Shown: in pieces, positions 34,195 to 46,230 of the stretch
Position numbering within the stretch: the stretch's first letter is position 1
Layout of the letters: the number at the start of each line of letters is the position of its first letter
Assembly (NCBI GenBank): GCA_030407085.1
Contig: CM059583.1
Coordinates: 80,810,001 to 80,874,000 of the forward strand
Reading direction: 5' to 3'
Length of the DNA: 64,000 nt
Source: Trichopria drosophilae
Lineage: Eukaryota > Arthropoda > Insecta > Hymenoptera > Diapriidae
Notes under the pieces: generated by a model
Databases searched by the model: none
What the model was told of the DNA's origin: nothing
Seen by the model: only the letters and a program-made list of their open reading frames with translations
Program-made: the position numbers and the translations under genes

Positions 34195-35549
34195 CACTCG
34201 ACATTTTTGTTTTGTTCAACCAATCAAAAACAATAATGGATCACGACCTAAAGCCCTTTACTTATTTTACGATTTTGAAACGCAACAATGTTTAACGCGC
34301 GAGGGAGATAATGAAACGAAAATTCACGTATCAACGCTCTGCGTCGTACAGCAGTCGTGTGATTTTTGTTTCGAAGATGTTGATATTTCCACACATTGTA
34401 CACATTGTGGTGTTCGAGAATATATTTTTAAAAATGATCCTGTCAAACAATTTGTTGAGCTCGCCACGGCACGTAGAAAAAATATTAACAAAGTTATAGC
34501 AATAGCACATAATTCACAGGGGTTCGATGTCCAATTTATTTTAAAATACATTGTTGAGAAACACTCCACAAGGGATCTACCCGCACTTATTATGAACGGC
34601 TCAAAAATTATTTTATTAGAATTCTCAATGTAAAATTTATAGATAGTTTAATTTATTTCCACATGCCTCTAACCGCGTTGCCTTCTGCATATGGTATACC
34701 TTACGCGGAAAAGGGTACATTTCCACACTTGTTTAACACACCAGTAAACCAAAGTTATATCGACGAATTACCGGACATACGGTATTATTCACCAGACGGA
34801 ATGAATCCAGAAAAGAGAGAGGTTTACTACATGGTATCGAGAACAACAATAAACAGATCGCATAATTAATTTGCGAGTAGAAATTGAAAAATATTGTATA
34901 CAGGATGTAAGAATACTAGCATGTATGGCTTTCCGCAAAAACTTTTTAGAGTGTGGTAATGTTTGTCCTTTCAATGAGTGCTCGACCATCAACGTGTTTG
35001 CGTGTTTATAAAAAAAAAATTCTGAAACCTAAACAAATAGGTATTATCCCTACAGGTGGCTACCGTCGTGCTGACAAGCAGTCGAAAAAGGCATTAGTCT
35101 GGTTGTATTGGTTGAGGAAGTCGTTAGGACGGCAAATACAACACTCTGGCGGTTCTCGTGAAAAGAGAATACCTGAAGGCATACTCGTAGATGGATACTG
35201 TGTGCTAGATGACGAAAATGTCGAACGTAACGGTATTGTGTTTCAGTACCATGGCTGCTTTTGGCACGGTAGCGCACGTTGCTGTCGTATGAATAGAAAC
35301 GTTATTTTGACGTGTACTGATAAAACAATAGATTCACGGTACGAGCGCACACTTTTGACTAGCGAACGGATTAAAAATGCCCGTTATAGTCTAATTGAGG
35401 TTTGAGAGTGTGTATTCGATCATGAGTTAAGTATTAACAGGACAGCAAGACAGTACATAGAATCGATTGCATCCGATCTTTTAGCATTCAGACCTCTAGA
35501 TCCTCGGAACGCTTTTTTCAGTGGTAGAACTGGCAATACTGTTAAGATC
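34195..35549 (+). pseudogene. Maverick/Polinton protein-primed DNA polymerase B fragment
   Basis: Remnant of a large self-synthesising DNA transposon. From about 34200 an ATG-less frame is open to 34632 and carries exonuclease motifs: FYDFET (Exo I Asp and Glu, near 34266-34284) and HNSQGFD (Exo II, 34508-34528), with a small Cys/His cluster (CTHCG) between. The next frame (34663-34869) continues with LTALPSAYGIP and KGTFPHLFNTP blocks typical of these polymerases, and a third (to 35405) has FQYHGCFWHG and RYERTLLTSERIK. The last part (to about 35545) shows FFSGRTGNT, where an LTR begins. At least three frame changes and stops are present. The polymerase palm was not found. Clearly dead. Confidence 0.82.
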
Positions 35550-36548
35550 TGTTACGTGCAGACGCACATTCAATATTTTTACATAATTATTTTCCCATCG
35601 TTCAGAAAGTGAAACGTAAACATTATTTTTAAACGGTCGCATTCTATTCACACGGAATCAACAAGTGGCCGTGGAAGTCTAAATCTCATCTTTCTCTGCT
35701 TCTTATGTGCGATCTTGCCGACGGTGCTGGGAACGCCGGGTCTGAGACTGGACATTTGATACGGTGCATCTTAATAGAACAAGGGTGCATTGATGATCGT
35801 ACAGTTGCGACGTCTTAGAGTGTGGACATTACCGTTATTTCCGAAAATGCAGCGCTGACGGTTTTTAGCGTGGGATATTCCCCGTTGATAACCAACGACG
35901 CTGATGTCGTTCAGTCATGACGTTAGTGTCGTCACTCGTGGTGCCCCCTTCAAGTGAACAGGTCGTTCAAAAGAGGAGGATCAAGACAATAGTCGTGTAC
36001 CACAGTCACCGACTACATATTTGAGTAAAATCGGGAGTTCGCGAGGTACGAAATCTAAAGGACTCAGTAGCGGTTCATCTTTCTCTTTGGGACTCGCCCG
36101 GCTAACCAGGCCGGTAGTTGTAAGGACATTTTATTTAAATTATAGTACTATTATTTCCAGCTTATTTTATAATCATTTTCTCTATCAAAATTTAACCCTA
36201 AATCTTTCCTTAATCACCATTTCTTCCAAACGCCTTTGCCCTATTAAACCCAATTAGTCTTCGGACTAATACTAGAACATTGTTTTGTAGGTTTAACTCC
36301 ATCTTTTTTTCTTCCGGTTGCTCATCCTGATCATTCCTAAAATTTCAAACATATACATATATACTTTAATCTAACACGACTATTCATTTCAGTGAATTAA
36401 GGATCCGCATTTAAAACGGGAGATCGAGGCCTGTATAGGATCGATTTCCTGTGTAACACTTCATATCCCGAATCGTTTCCTAATGATCCAAAAAGGAATT
36501 TATTAAAAAATCCTGGTTGTTCGTATGAGCATACGTTCGTACATAACA
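35550..36548 (+). mobile_element. 5' LTR of an LTR retrotransposon
   Basis: A 999-bp segment starts TGTTACGTGCAG inside the polymerase remnant and ends CGTACATAACA, giving TG...CA and TGTTA/TAACA termini. A primer-binding site follows ten bases later. A matching 3' LTR was not seen in the window, so the target duplication could not be checked; the retrotransposon is probably truncated downstream of gag. Confidence 0.75.
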
Positions 36549-36558
36549 GCCAGAAAAG

Positions 36559-36578
36559 TGGTGTCAGAAGTGGGATTC
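36559..36578 (+). promoter_or_regulatory. Primer-binding site complementary to tRNA-Leu
   Basis: TGGTGTCAGAAGTGGGATTC is complementary to the 3' end of eukaryotic tRNA-Leu including its CCA. It lies 10 bp after the predicted LTR end, the usual place for minus-strand DNA priming in LTR retrotransposons. Confidence 0.8.
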
Positions 36579-37340
36579 TTCTGTTTCGAAATAACGTGGA
36601 TCTTTGGTTCGAATTTTGTTTTAATCTTTCATATTTTCTAAATTATGGTATTTGATGGTGTTGTATGTTCCATGAATATTTTAATTATTTTAAACATGTA
36701 TGTACGCTTTATTGTTCTTTTTCCTTCTAGCAGTGAAATAATGTGATAGTGTAAAAATTAGTGCCGTGACGCGATAGATTGATATTGTAATTTAGAGAAC
36801 GGTTATATTTTTCGATTAAATAATCTAAATTTGCATAAACTTTAATGACAGTTTCAACCACGTTATTTAATCCGTGCGCGCTTAAATAAAATAATAAATA
36901 AATTACACTTGTTTAACTTAAGACAAGTCGTCAAAAGAACATCGAGTCGAATAATTTAAACTTTTTCTCATATGGAAAAATATTCAACCGTAGTTTCCGT
37001 AGAAAGGTTCGGATAAATTTAGTACTAGTTCTATTACTTTTTTTTCCATTTTTTTAAACCTGTTATTGTCACAGTACTGTTCATAAAAGGGATTTTTCCA
37101 ATTTATTTTCTTTAATTGCGACGTTTTCGGATTTTTCTATTTTTGAAAATTGTAATAGTTGGTTCGTACAATCTAATATAATTTTTTTTTAATTACGATA
37201 TTTTCTGAAATAAAACGTAAAATATTTTAGAAATACAGGTGATTGGTCATATGCATTTTATCCCTTAGCGTAAATTGTTTTTGCAGGTGTTTTAATTTGA
37301 TTTCCTCGGAGATTTATTATATATATTAATATAATAAAAA

Positions 37341-37766
37341 ATGGTGGAAAATCAACAATCTGATGCATTAAATGCTTCACTGGCTTTGATGAATAGCATG
37401 GCGGAAAGTTTCATGTTGCAAAATAGCATAGCATCTATTCCATATTTTGATGGTAAAAACATATCTCTAAAAGATTTCATACAGGGTGTAAAAAATGGTT
37501 TAATTTTTATCTCAGAGGAAAACTGCCCTTCTTATGTAAAGGCATGTTTAGGAAAGTTGCAAGGTGCCGCGCGAAACAGTACACACGGTGAAGTGATTAA
37601 TACAGTCGATGAGTTAATTGAACATTTAAAAAAACGTTTCGCCCCCGGAAAAACTTCCTCTTAATATATTCATGAATTGGAAAATGTCCGCATGTATAGA
37701 TCCGACTCAGTTAGTGATTTTCGGGATAGAATTAATATTTTAGTCGAAGTGCCAGAATCGCGTTGA
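37341..37766 (+). pseudogene. LTR retrotransposon Gag fragment
   Basis: From ATG 37341 a 107-codon frame ends at TAA 37662-37664. The same frame continues open after it (YIHELENVRMYRSDSVSDF) to about 37764. The pattern YFDGKNISLKDFI, CLGKLQGAAR and ELIEHLKKRFAPG matches the capsid region of Gypsy-type Gag (retrotrans_gag). It sits about 760 bp after the primer-binding site. No protease, reverse transcriptase or integrase follows in the window. Confidence 0.75.
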
Positions 37767-38041
37767 GTAAGGAAATACCCACCGACCAAAATGCCAGAAA
37801 TAACCGCGATCGAAATGATATTCTTTACAAGCCACTTCAAATAACAACTCTCAACGCGTTTATAAGAGGGTTGCCCGACGATATTAAAAATTGATACTAA
37901 ATGAAAACTGTTTGAGAACGTGATTTATAAAATTTTTGTAATATAGTTTGCATAGCATTAATCATAAATTTACCGAGTCGTTACCAGTCTCGAAAGAGAG
38001 GGTAGTTTCGATTACTCTGTTTATGTCATATATCTAATAAA

Positions 38042-38329
38042 TTGTATATATTCACTTCATATTGTTATAAATTTTCAGTTCAAGAATTCAAAACATTATT
38101 TCAATCTGTAAAGGATGAAATGAAACGCATTAAAAATAAAGATCCGTTAACGATGGATAGAGCGGACTTCGATTTCATGGGGAAGTGGACGGTTATTATA
38201 CCATTTTTGAACGACACAATCCCACCCGGTGAAGTAAGCTACTTTCCAACTAGAAATTTGTATTATATTTGCAATTTTTGGCAGTATAAAAGAGCATCAT
38301 ATAAAATTAATATTCCAGGTACTGTTTGA
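38042..38329 (+). other. Unrecognised 95-codon open frame
   Basis: Open frame containing FKTLFQSVKDEMKRIK and IPPGEVSYFPTRNLYY. Composition is protein-like, but I recognise no family. Its place between the polymerase B and protease remnants allows it to be a Maverick gene fragment, or a leftover of the LTR element. No conclusion possible. Confidence 0.3.
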
Positions 38330-38808
38330 CTCCAATGGACAATTGATGTGCCCAATATCATATCGAGGGCCATATTATCCCCTTGTGGAATAACAATTGT
38401 TATGTTTCTTCCTGCCAACATTATATTTTCGTTACATATATCTCTTTGTATGTGTTAGATGTAAGTATCTATGTGTTGTTATGTATTACACGTGTTTGAT
38501 TAATAAAAATAAATAAAAATGTCCCATTAATAGCGTCACTACGTATTACTACATTACATTTAATGGAGGCTGTGTATTATAACCCAGTTAACCTACATTT
38601 GTGTGGAATTATGCGGTCTTTCGTTTTTATTTAAAATCTATTTCTATTTGGTGACTATTTTCAAATATGTAAAAATGTATAAAAAGACGTAAAAAATGGT
38701 AGAAATCACGTTCGCTAATGGTTTTCATTTAGAATCAATTTTTAATTGTTTGTTTCGAAGCTCATACAAATTAACTATAACTGGATAATACAACAGTAAG
38801 CCTTAGTT

Positions 38809-39851
38809 TTAGTAATTTATGCCGTTTCCACGAGCAATTAAGATTGCCTGAAATCGTCGACGCATCGACTGAACTAATGCCCGACAATAGTCTGGCCGTT
38901 GCAGAAGATTATCCCAGGATAAATGAACTCTCCGCACCAAATCTTCCCGCCGCTCTGCATATTGCGGTTTCCAATCTTTCACGATTTGAGACCAAAGATT
39001 TTCGATCACATTAAGATCAGGTGACCGCGGAGGCCAATTAAAGCGTATAAACTCTGGATGCCTATTATACCAGTCTCTTGTAACATGCGCTGTATGTATT
39101 GGACTGTTGTCCTCAGCGATAGTAATTGTGGGATAAAGGTTTTCTGGATACCTTGCATGGACAGATGGAAGCATAATATCGTTCAGTATGGCAGTATACT
39201 GAATGGCATTTAATCTCCGGTCAATTTCGACGATGTCGCCTGGTCCATCGGCTGACATCCAACCCCAAAATCCCGCAGTTATACGTCCGCTAGCCGATCT
39301 AGGTAGTAAATTACGGGCTTCTTATCGTTCGTTATCTAAGCGCCACACTCGATAACGGCCATCGGCGTCAGAAGAAAAAGTTTTCTCGTCCATCCAAATT
39401 ACTCTAGCCCATTCTTTGCCTGTGATGTTTTGATGGTCCAGAGCAAAGTTAATTCGACGTTGTTTGTTCTGTTCCGTCAAGTATGGTTTTTCGCTGCTTT
39501 TCGGCAACGAAAACCGACATCGTAAAGTCGCCTTTGAATCGTCGAACCTGAGACGTTCAAATTTAATGCGTCTGTGATTTTATTGGCAGCTTCAAACGGA
39601 TCCGCTGCTAATGTTTGGATAATGCGTGCATCGTCTTCCGGGGAGGTTTTTTTCTAGGATATATTATATTTACGCAAATCCTCAAATTGGTCATTTCCCA
39701 TGTTGTATCGATTGATCCATCTTTGTGCTGTTCTTAACGAACAATGCACAGTATTTGCTATATCTTGCGAAGAATGGTTCAAAGCACAAAGGGCAGATAT
39801 AACTTGCAAATTCGCGTTTGATGGCGTGAAATACCTGTTTTCATTAGCCAT
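38809..39851 (-). pseudogene. Tc1-type transposase, multiply broken
   Basis: Three minus-strand frames together cover a Tc1 transposase: an N-terminal helix-turn-helix with a second HTH-like part (ATG 39851; LCALNHSSQDIANTVHCSLR), a middle block with the first catalytic Asp (IWMDEKTFSSDADG, 39322-39507), and the C-terminal core (38809-39258) with ITIAEDNSPIHTAH and WPPRSPDLNVIENLW. At least three frameshifts or stops separate them. The TIRs of the element were not identified. It lies between the two Maverick fragments, apparently as a later insertion. Confidence 0.85.
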
Positions 39852-40452
39852 TATATTTCGGGCACTGGAAAAAATATACTAATGATGAAACACTAAGCCT
39901 GATAATAGACATGAAAATAAAAATGTTTTGAAAAATATAGATTTTACACTGATTTTTTACAATATCTTTTTGTAACGTTTAGAGATTACTAATAACCTAA
40001 CAAACGCAGGTGAGATCATTTATAAATAATGCTCGGATATATATATTACATTGACTTAAACAATCTTTAAAAAATCCTGCTATTACTTTTCACGAGTGTT
40101 CACGAGGTTGTTTTGGAAGGTTACATAATGACAGCTCCAAAACACAATTATGAATCGAACGGCGAAAAGTCGTTTAACATAAAGCGTCAGTCGCAACGTG
40201 CATTCCCGTTCTGGTGAAAAATACCTAGCGACAGAATCATTGCACATGGGTGTACCCCTGACATAGAACAATATCGGGTATCAAATATATATAAGAATAT
40301 TGATAGTATTAGCGAGTGTAACCACAGTGTATTGTTTATGGAAGATTGGTCAATTGAGACATCACCACGTTGTACAGAGAGCCAACATTCCAGAGGCGTC
40401 GTTGACAAGGATACTCAAACTTATACATTCAACTCACCTATATCTTTAGAAA

Positions 40453-40914
40453 ATGAATAGTTTAGAAATTTTGAAATGTATATCAGGCATAAAAGATCAT
40501 AGTGTAGGTGTGTTTCCTTCGGATCAAATACCCCGTGTTTGGGTAAACCCACATGTTTTGTACTGAACACAGATAATCACAAAAATCTGGCACGCATTGG
40601 GTAGCTGTGTATGCTGAAAAGTATGAAAATGCATGGTATTTTGACAGTTATCGATTACTAACTTTCATGCCTGCTTATATAAAATCTTGTCGACATAACA
40701 TGTCGAAAAATAATGGTCGACAATTTCAGTGGAGTACGCAACAACTCCAAAGTAACTCGTCGGATATCTGTGGACAATTCTGTGTGATGTTTCTGCGTTA
40801 TATGGGTGCTGGTTTACATCACAAGGCGTTTCTCGATAAGTTTTCTATGGACCTGGATAAAAATGATGACATTGTTCGACGTCATATCAATTCTAAGTAT
40901 AGAGGTGGGCCCTA
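40453..40914 (+). pseudogene. Maverick/Polinton adenain-like cysteine protease remnant
   Basis: An ATG at 40453 opens a short frame (SLEILKCISGIKDHSVGVF) that stops near 40565. The next frame carries GTHWVAVYAEK (catalytic His region) and continues through WYFDSY to DICGQFCVMFLRYMG, the cysteine region, ending at TAA near 40913. Order and spacing match adenovirus-type maturation proteases encoded by Mavericks, which process capsid proteins. At least one frameshift is present. It probably belongs to the same element as the polymerase fragment at 34.2-35.5 kb. Confidence 0.8.
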
Positions 40915-41106
40915 ATAGTAATTAATTTACAAATAAAACGTTTAAAGTGTACGCTATAATAGAATAATAGCCGTGGATCGTATAATACTAGCATACAGAA
41001 TATTTTATGACGTAATTGGCACGTGATTGACTTTTAACTACTGTTTTGCGGAGTGTGGTATAATTATTATTTTACATAAAAATACTTAAAGTGCACACAT
41101 AGTAAA

Positions 41107-42653
41107 TTTTTTCGGGGTATTTTTTCAATATATATGCAGTTCTTGACCTGGTATCGGGTTTCAGATGAACTAAAATGCATTTGAAGAGTGCACTCGATAG
41201 TTGTACTTTCAAGTTACATTGATATAATTTTAAAATTTATGATGGCGTATCCACGATGGCGACCAGATATTTATAAGTACATCTAAATGCCGTGAAAATG
41301 CTTACTCGGAGGTTTTAGGGGTCGCTGAATTCGAACCCGAGGTTAGAATTTTAAAATTCAAAATGGCGGATCCAAGATGGCGACCAGATATTTGTGAGTA
41401 CATCTAAATGCCGTGAAAATACTTACTCGGGGGTTTTTGGGGTCGCTGAATTCGACTCCGAGGTCAGAATTTCAAAATTCAAAATGGCGGATCCAAGATG
41501 GCGACCAGATATTATTTGATACGTCTAATTATTGTGAAAATGTTTATTCTGGGGTTTTCCGGGGTGGCTGAGTTTGATTCTGAGGCCGAAATTTAATAAT
41601 CCAAAATGACGGATACATGATTGCGACAAACAATTAAAAAATTTGTGGAATAAATACACGTATAATCCTAAAATTCTAAATCTTATAAAAGAGTTTTTTT
41701 ATAAGTTGGAATCAAAGAATTTGCTATAAGTATCTGCAAAACTTATTTACTTACAAAAAATGCGAAAATCCCGTCTACGAAATAACGCCCTCACAAAAAA
41801 CATGCTCCAAAGATAAATGTCCAATACGGACTCGCAAGAGATGCAAATCTTGTGAGAAGTACTTTAGCGATACTTGCTTCCAAACGACACATGAACAAAA
41901 TAAGCGTTGAAATGTAAAAATATTTTACACATTTTGTATAAAAGTAAAAAAAGAAAAATTTTTAAAAAGTTTAAAAAGCAAGCATTTTCACGGCATTTAG
42001 ATGTACTTACAAATATCTGGTCGCCATCTTGGATCCGCCATTTTGAATTTTGAAATTCTAGCCTCGGATTCGAATTCAGTGACTCCAAAAACCCTCGAGT
42101 AAGCATTTTCACGGCATTTAGATGTACTTACAAATATCTGGTCGCCATCTTGGATCCGCCATTTTGAATTTTAAAATTCTGGCCTCGGATTCGAATTCAA
42201 CAACCCCAAAAACCACATACAATGTGTTTTTCGTTTCCATTCCCGTTCGAAAACACGATTAATTTGAATTTATCAAAATTTCTGAAAAATTCTTTCAAAT
42301 AGGCCGCCATTTTGGTTGCGCCATCATAAATTTTAAAATTATATCACTGTAACTTGAAAATACAACTATCGAGTGCACTATTCAAATGCAATTTTAGTTC
42401 ATCTGAAACCCGATACCAGGTCGAGAACTGCATATATATTGAAAAAATACCCCAAAAAAAAACGTTTTTTAAATATATATCACAAAATTATATATAAATT
42501 GCATTTTTTTCAAATTTTCTCAGCGCCATTCGAAAGAGCGACCCTGAAAATAGTAAAATCAAGTGTCGCGTTTTTTTCAAAATTTTCATCTTGTCGGAAA
42601 TAAGCATTGAATGTCGAGTAAAAAATCTGTGCATTTGGGCATTAATGGGTTAA
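41107..42653. mobile_element. Palindromic piggyBac-like MITE, left end truncated
   Basis: An inverted repeat pairs 41107-41800 with 41800-42465 (for example ACCTGGTATCGGGTTTCAG near 41147 and its complement near 42405). The right end continues to GCATTAATGGG followed by TTAA (42650-42653), the same end as the element at 56344-59643. The matching left end was not found. The left arm contains about three copies of a 121-bp unit around ATGGCGGATCCAAGATGGCG. Non-coding. Confidence 0.75.
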
Positions 42654-43150
42654 ATATATAAATAGTGTTTATTTATTTCATCACCTCGAAAATTAAATCC
42701 TCGAAAGGTACCATTTCATCGATACAACGAAATCCAATATTTTTATTTTTAGACAGATTAAATTGTAATTTGTGTAGTAGTATTTTCTACACTTTGATAA
42801 TTAGATATTGAAAGAAACGAATCGTCGAGAATGTGTCAGAAAAATTAATTTGAATAAATTTCGTTTATTTTAATGACAATTATGAAGTATTTCAATTACG
42901 AAAAAGTAGTGGTTTTAATGTTTCAAACGTAGATTTCATTAGTTTAGCATATTGTCTATAGCATACTTCTTAACGTATGGTTTTGAAGAATATGCTGAAT
43001 TTCAAAACAAGTGCACGTGTACGCACGACAGAGTGCTGGATCGTAGTAAGATGCAGCCAGAAACCTTTAGTTAATCTTGAATCACGGTGGAGCGTGGTCG
43101 CCTTTGGTAACTTAGAATGAGGTGTGTGGTGTGACGCGCGCGCGTATATG
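42654..43150. other. AT-rich stretch grading into a purine-pyrimidine alternating tract
   Basis: No gene seen. At 43119-43160 a GTGTGTGGTGTGACGCGCGC-type alternating tract lies next to the presumed 3' end of the R1-like LINE. Confidence 0.5.
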
Positions 43151-43400
43151 TGTGTGCGTGGGTTTTTTTTTCCTTGCGTGGATGACGCCCGCAACCGGCA
43201 TAGTGACGCCACGATACCAGTCATAATGGAAAACTCCGGGATTCGCCTTACGGCATTGCGTCGGAGTGTCCGCCTGTTAAGCCTCACCTTTATTCTTCTG
43301 TCTCTTACGAGATTAGGGGTTCGGACTAATGTGCTTCGGCTTCTCATCTTCTTCCGTCGGCCATTTTCAGGTTCAGGGCTTCTCTTGCGACATCTTCTGC

Positions 43401-46144
43401 TCATCCATCAAGCTGCTGCCGCCGCCGCTTGTAGGCCTCTTTCCTTGCCATTATAGTCCTGTCGTAGGCTGCCACCACATCCCATTTATTTTCGGATGTA
43501 AGCATAACGCGTATCACGTTGTCCGCGTTTATCCTCTCCCCTACGGCTACTTCCGCAGTTTCGCGCTCTTCGGTCCAGGCGGGGCATGCAAATAATGTGT
43601 GCCCCGCATCATCGAACTCGGCGCCGCAGTGGTGACATTTAGTGATGTCTCTCTTCCAGATCTTATATTGGAAATTCGCTAAACAACCATGTCCGCTTAG
43701 GACTTGCATGAGGTGGTAGTCAACCTCTCCGTGGGCTCCTTCGTGCCACGGTCGAAGCCTCGGGATCAGTCGGTGCGTCCATCTGCCAGTCGTGTCCGCA
43801 TTCCAGTGGTTTTGCCACTCTTCCAGAAGCCAGTCGCCCGCGCCTGCCTCAGTCTCCTCTAACAATTCTTCATCCGTCTCAGTCGTTTTCTTCTCATATT
43901 CCGGAGCCCTTCTTTGCGCCAGCAACTGGATCGGTGGTATGCCCGCAAATTCCGTGTACAGCTGCCTTTGAGACAGTACGATAGGCGCACGTAACTCGCA
44001 GGGCACATCGTCGGTGTACCACCTCCATTGTTCACAATATTCTCTTCGTCTCCAGCGCTTTCACCCATACGGGCGCTGCATACAGCAGGACAGATTGCAC
44101 CGCTGTGCTCAGCAGTGCTCTCCTTCTTTGCTTCGGCCCTTCGAAGTTCCCCATAAGGCGCGCTAGCGCCGCTTCTATATTAGAGGCTTTCTTTGCCGTA
44201 GCATATACATGGTCTCCAAATTTCATTTTGGAGTCCACCACAACCCCTAGGTATTTGACGTGTTTTGACATGTCGCCCCATTGCCTCGATATTGGGCTGC
44301 TGGAAGACCTTGCGCCTCGTTATCAGGAGGCATTCGGTCTTCTGTACCGCAACCTGGAGCTCGTTTTTGGTCAGCCAACAATGGACCTTCCTGAGCGCCT
44401 CATTTGCTATCTCTTGTAGCCACGTAGTCGTTGGTGCCTCGACCACGATATACACGTCATCAGCAAATGCCACGGTTTTGCTCCATTCGTCAGTTGCTCT
44501 CTGAGAAGTCCGTCATACATGACACAGGAAAGGCCCTAACACTGATCCCTGTGGAATGCCCACCACGATGTTTCGGAAATGTTCGCCTTCCTTCGTTGTG
44601 TAACTTCCGACCATATCCCTTAAGTAATGAGGAACTTCACTATAGCCTCGCAACGCTCTGTTAATTTTGGCCCAACTTGCTGTGTTGAAAGCATTTTTGA
44701 CGTTTATTGTCAACACGGCACAAAATTTGGCGCTTCTACCCTTAGGTTTAAGGGCTGTAATGGCTCGGTTACGTACGAGGTTCGCCGCATCGACAGTCGA
44801 GCGGCCTCGCCTGAAACCGAACAGCCTTTTCGAAAAGCCTCCACTGCCACTTCCAACTGGGTCAAGAGCATACGCTCAAAAGCTGTTTGCCATCCACGTC
44901 TAGCATACAGAGCAGTCTATATGCGCCAGGATCACTGTGAGGCCTGTTGGGCTTAGGCAAGACCACTACCTTCTGTTGTTCCCATTTTATTGGGAAGCAC
45001 TTCTCCTTCAGACAGGCATTGTATACGTCCAGAAGAATCTCCGGACATGCCTTCGCTACTACGCGCAGCGCTACACCTGGTATCCCGTTTAGACCTGGTG
45101 CCTTACCGCCCTTTATCCATTTCGCCGCCGCCTTCAGCTCTTCGGTCGTGAACAGAGGAGCGTTGTCATCCCTGGTGTCATTAAAGTTCGCCTGCTCTCT
45201 CTGTTCATCCGAGTTGTTGTTGGTAGGCTGTCCCGGGAATAGCATACCGATCACTTCCTCCAAAAAAGTTTGCGATTGGAGGCCTGGAACAGGTTGCCGA
45301 CTCCGCAGCCTGCCTTGCACGATCTTATAAGGGAGACCCCATGGATCATCATTTATGATCTGGCGAAGGTTTTCCCAGGCTCTGGCCATGCTGTTCTTGA
45401 TGGCCCTCTTCAATTGTTTCCGCTTACGCCAAAATTCTTCAGCTGCCTGTTCATAATGCGGCTTATTTCGTGACCGTTGGCATCTACGACCTACTACGAT
45501 GCATTCCCTTCTGATGGCTGTAATCTCCTCCGTCCACCAAAAAGTCGGCGACCTCCGGCATTTACCACGCCTCGGCATGGCGGTGTCGCACGCCCGTGTG
45601 ATCTGCCGCACGAGCGTTTTCGCCCGTGCTTCCACCGTCATATTCTCATAACCTCCGATCCAGAGCCTCGTACTCCACTCTAATGGCATCGACGAGGACA
45701 TCCTTCGCCATTTTCCTTACCGCCCATCCCTTCTGCGATTTTATCTTGGGGGGGGGTGGGGGCCCTGCTGGCTTAAATCGGAATGTTATATACCCATGAT
45801 CACTCAGGGTTTCTTCGTCCGTCACAGTCCAGGACAAGACTCTACCTGCCAGATTTTCACTTCCCAAGGTGATATCTGGGATAGATGAACCGTTCCCTCT
45901 CACAAGGGTCGGCTCGGCACCTGTGTTAAGAATACAATGGTCCAGCCGCGCCATGAAATCCATCACAGCTTTACCTCTGGCATCCGTGCGTCTCGAACCT
46001 CACTGCGTTGACCGCGCATTGAAGTCTCCCGCTACGATTGCATGAGCGTATCCTCGGTGATCTTCCAGGGTGATATTTGGTGAGTAATAACACGAGTAGA
46101 TTCGTACACCGCGGACTTTTACCCATACATAGCCTGCATCCTAA
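43401..46144 (-). pseudogene. R1-like LINE ORF2, 5'-truncated and heavily frameshifted
   Basis: Reading from 46144 down: the endonuclease remainder (GYVWVKVRGVRIYSC, VAGDFNARS, then TLSDHGYITF), a linker rich in Arg/Lys, reverse transcriptase (WIKGGKAPGLNGIPG, LPKPNRPHSDPGAYRL, VKNAFNTASW, GIPQGSVLGP, FADDVYIVV at about 44470), and a C-terminal CCHC-like finger (CHHCGAEFDDAGHTLFAC, 43575-43640). At least five frames are needed to read it, so it is an old pseudogene. The 5' end stops abruptly at 46144, against the 3' end of the R4-like element. The 3' UTR probably ends near 43151 at a short A run. Confidence 0.85.
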
Positions 46145-46230
46145 GCAGCCCGATGGTCAGGAGCCCTGCGCGTCATTCTATTTGTAACCGCATATGCAGG
46201 GAGTAGGGTGGTTAGCCCTACTTCCCGCTG

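Noticed and set aside
34029..34295. 88-codon frame rich in Ser-Leu
   Set aside because: Created by the (CT)n repeat; only its flanks have other sequence.
43119..43160. Telomeric or satellite array at the GTGTG/CGCGCG tract
   Set aside because: Only a short alternating purine-pyrimidine run without a repeated longer unit.
42970..43404. 144-codon Arg-rich minus-strand frame
   Set aside because: Lies in the 3' region of the R1-like LINE after its last motif, overlaps other frames and has no domain.
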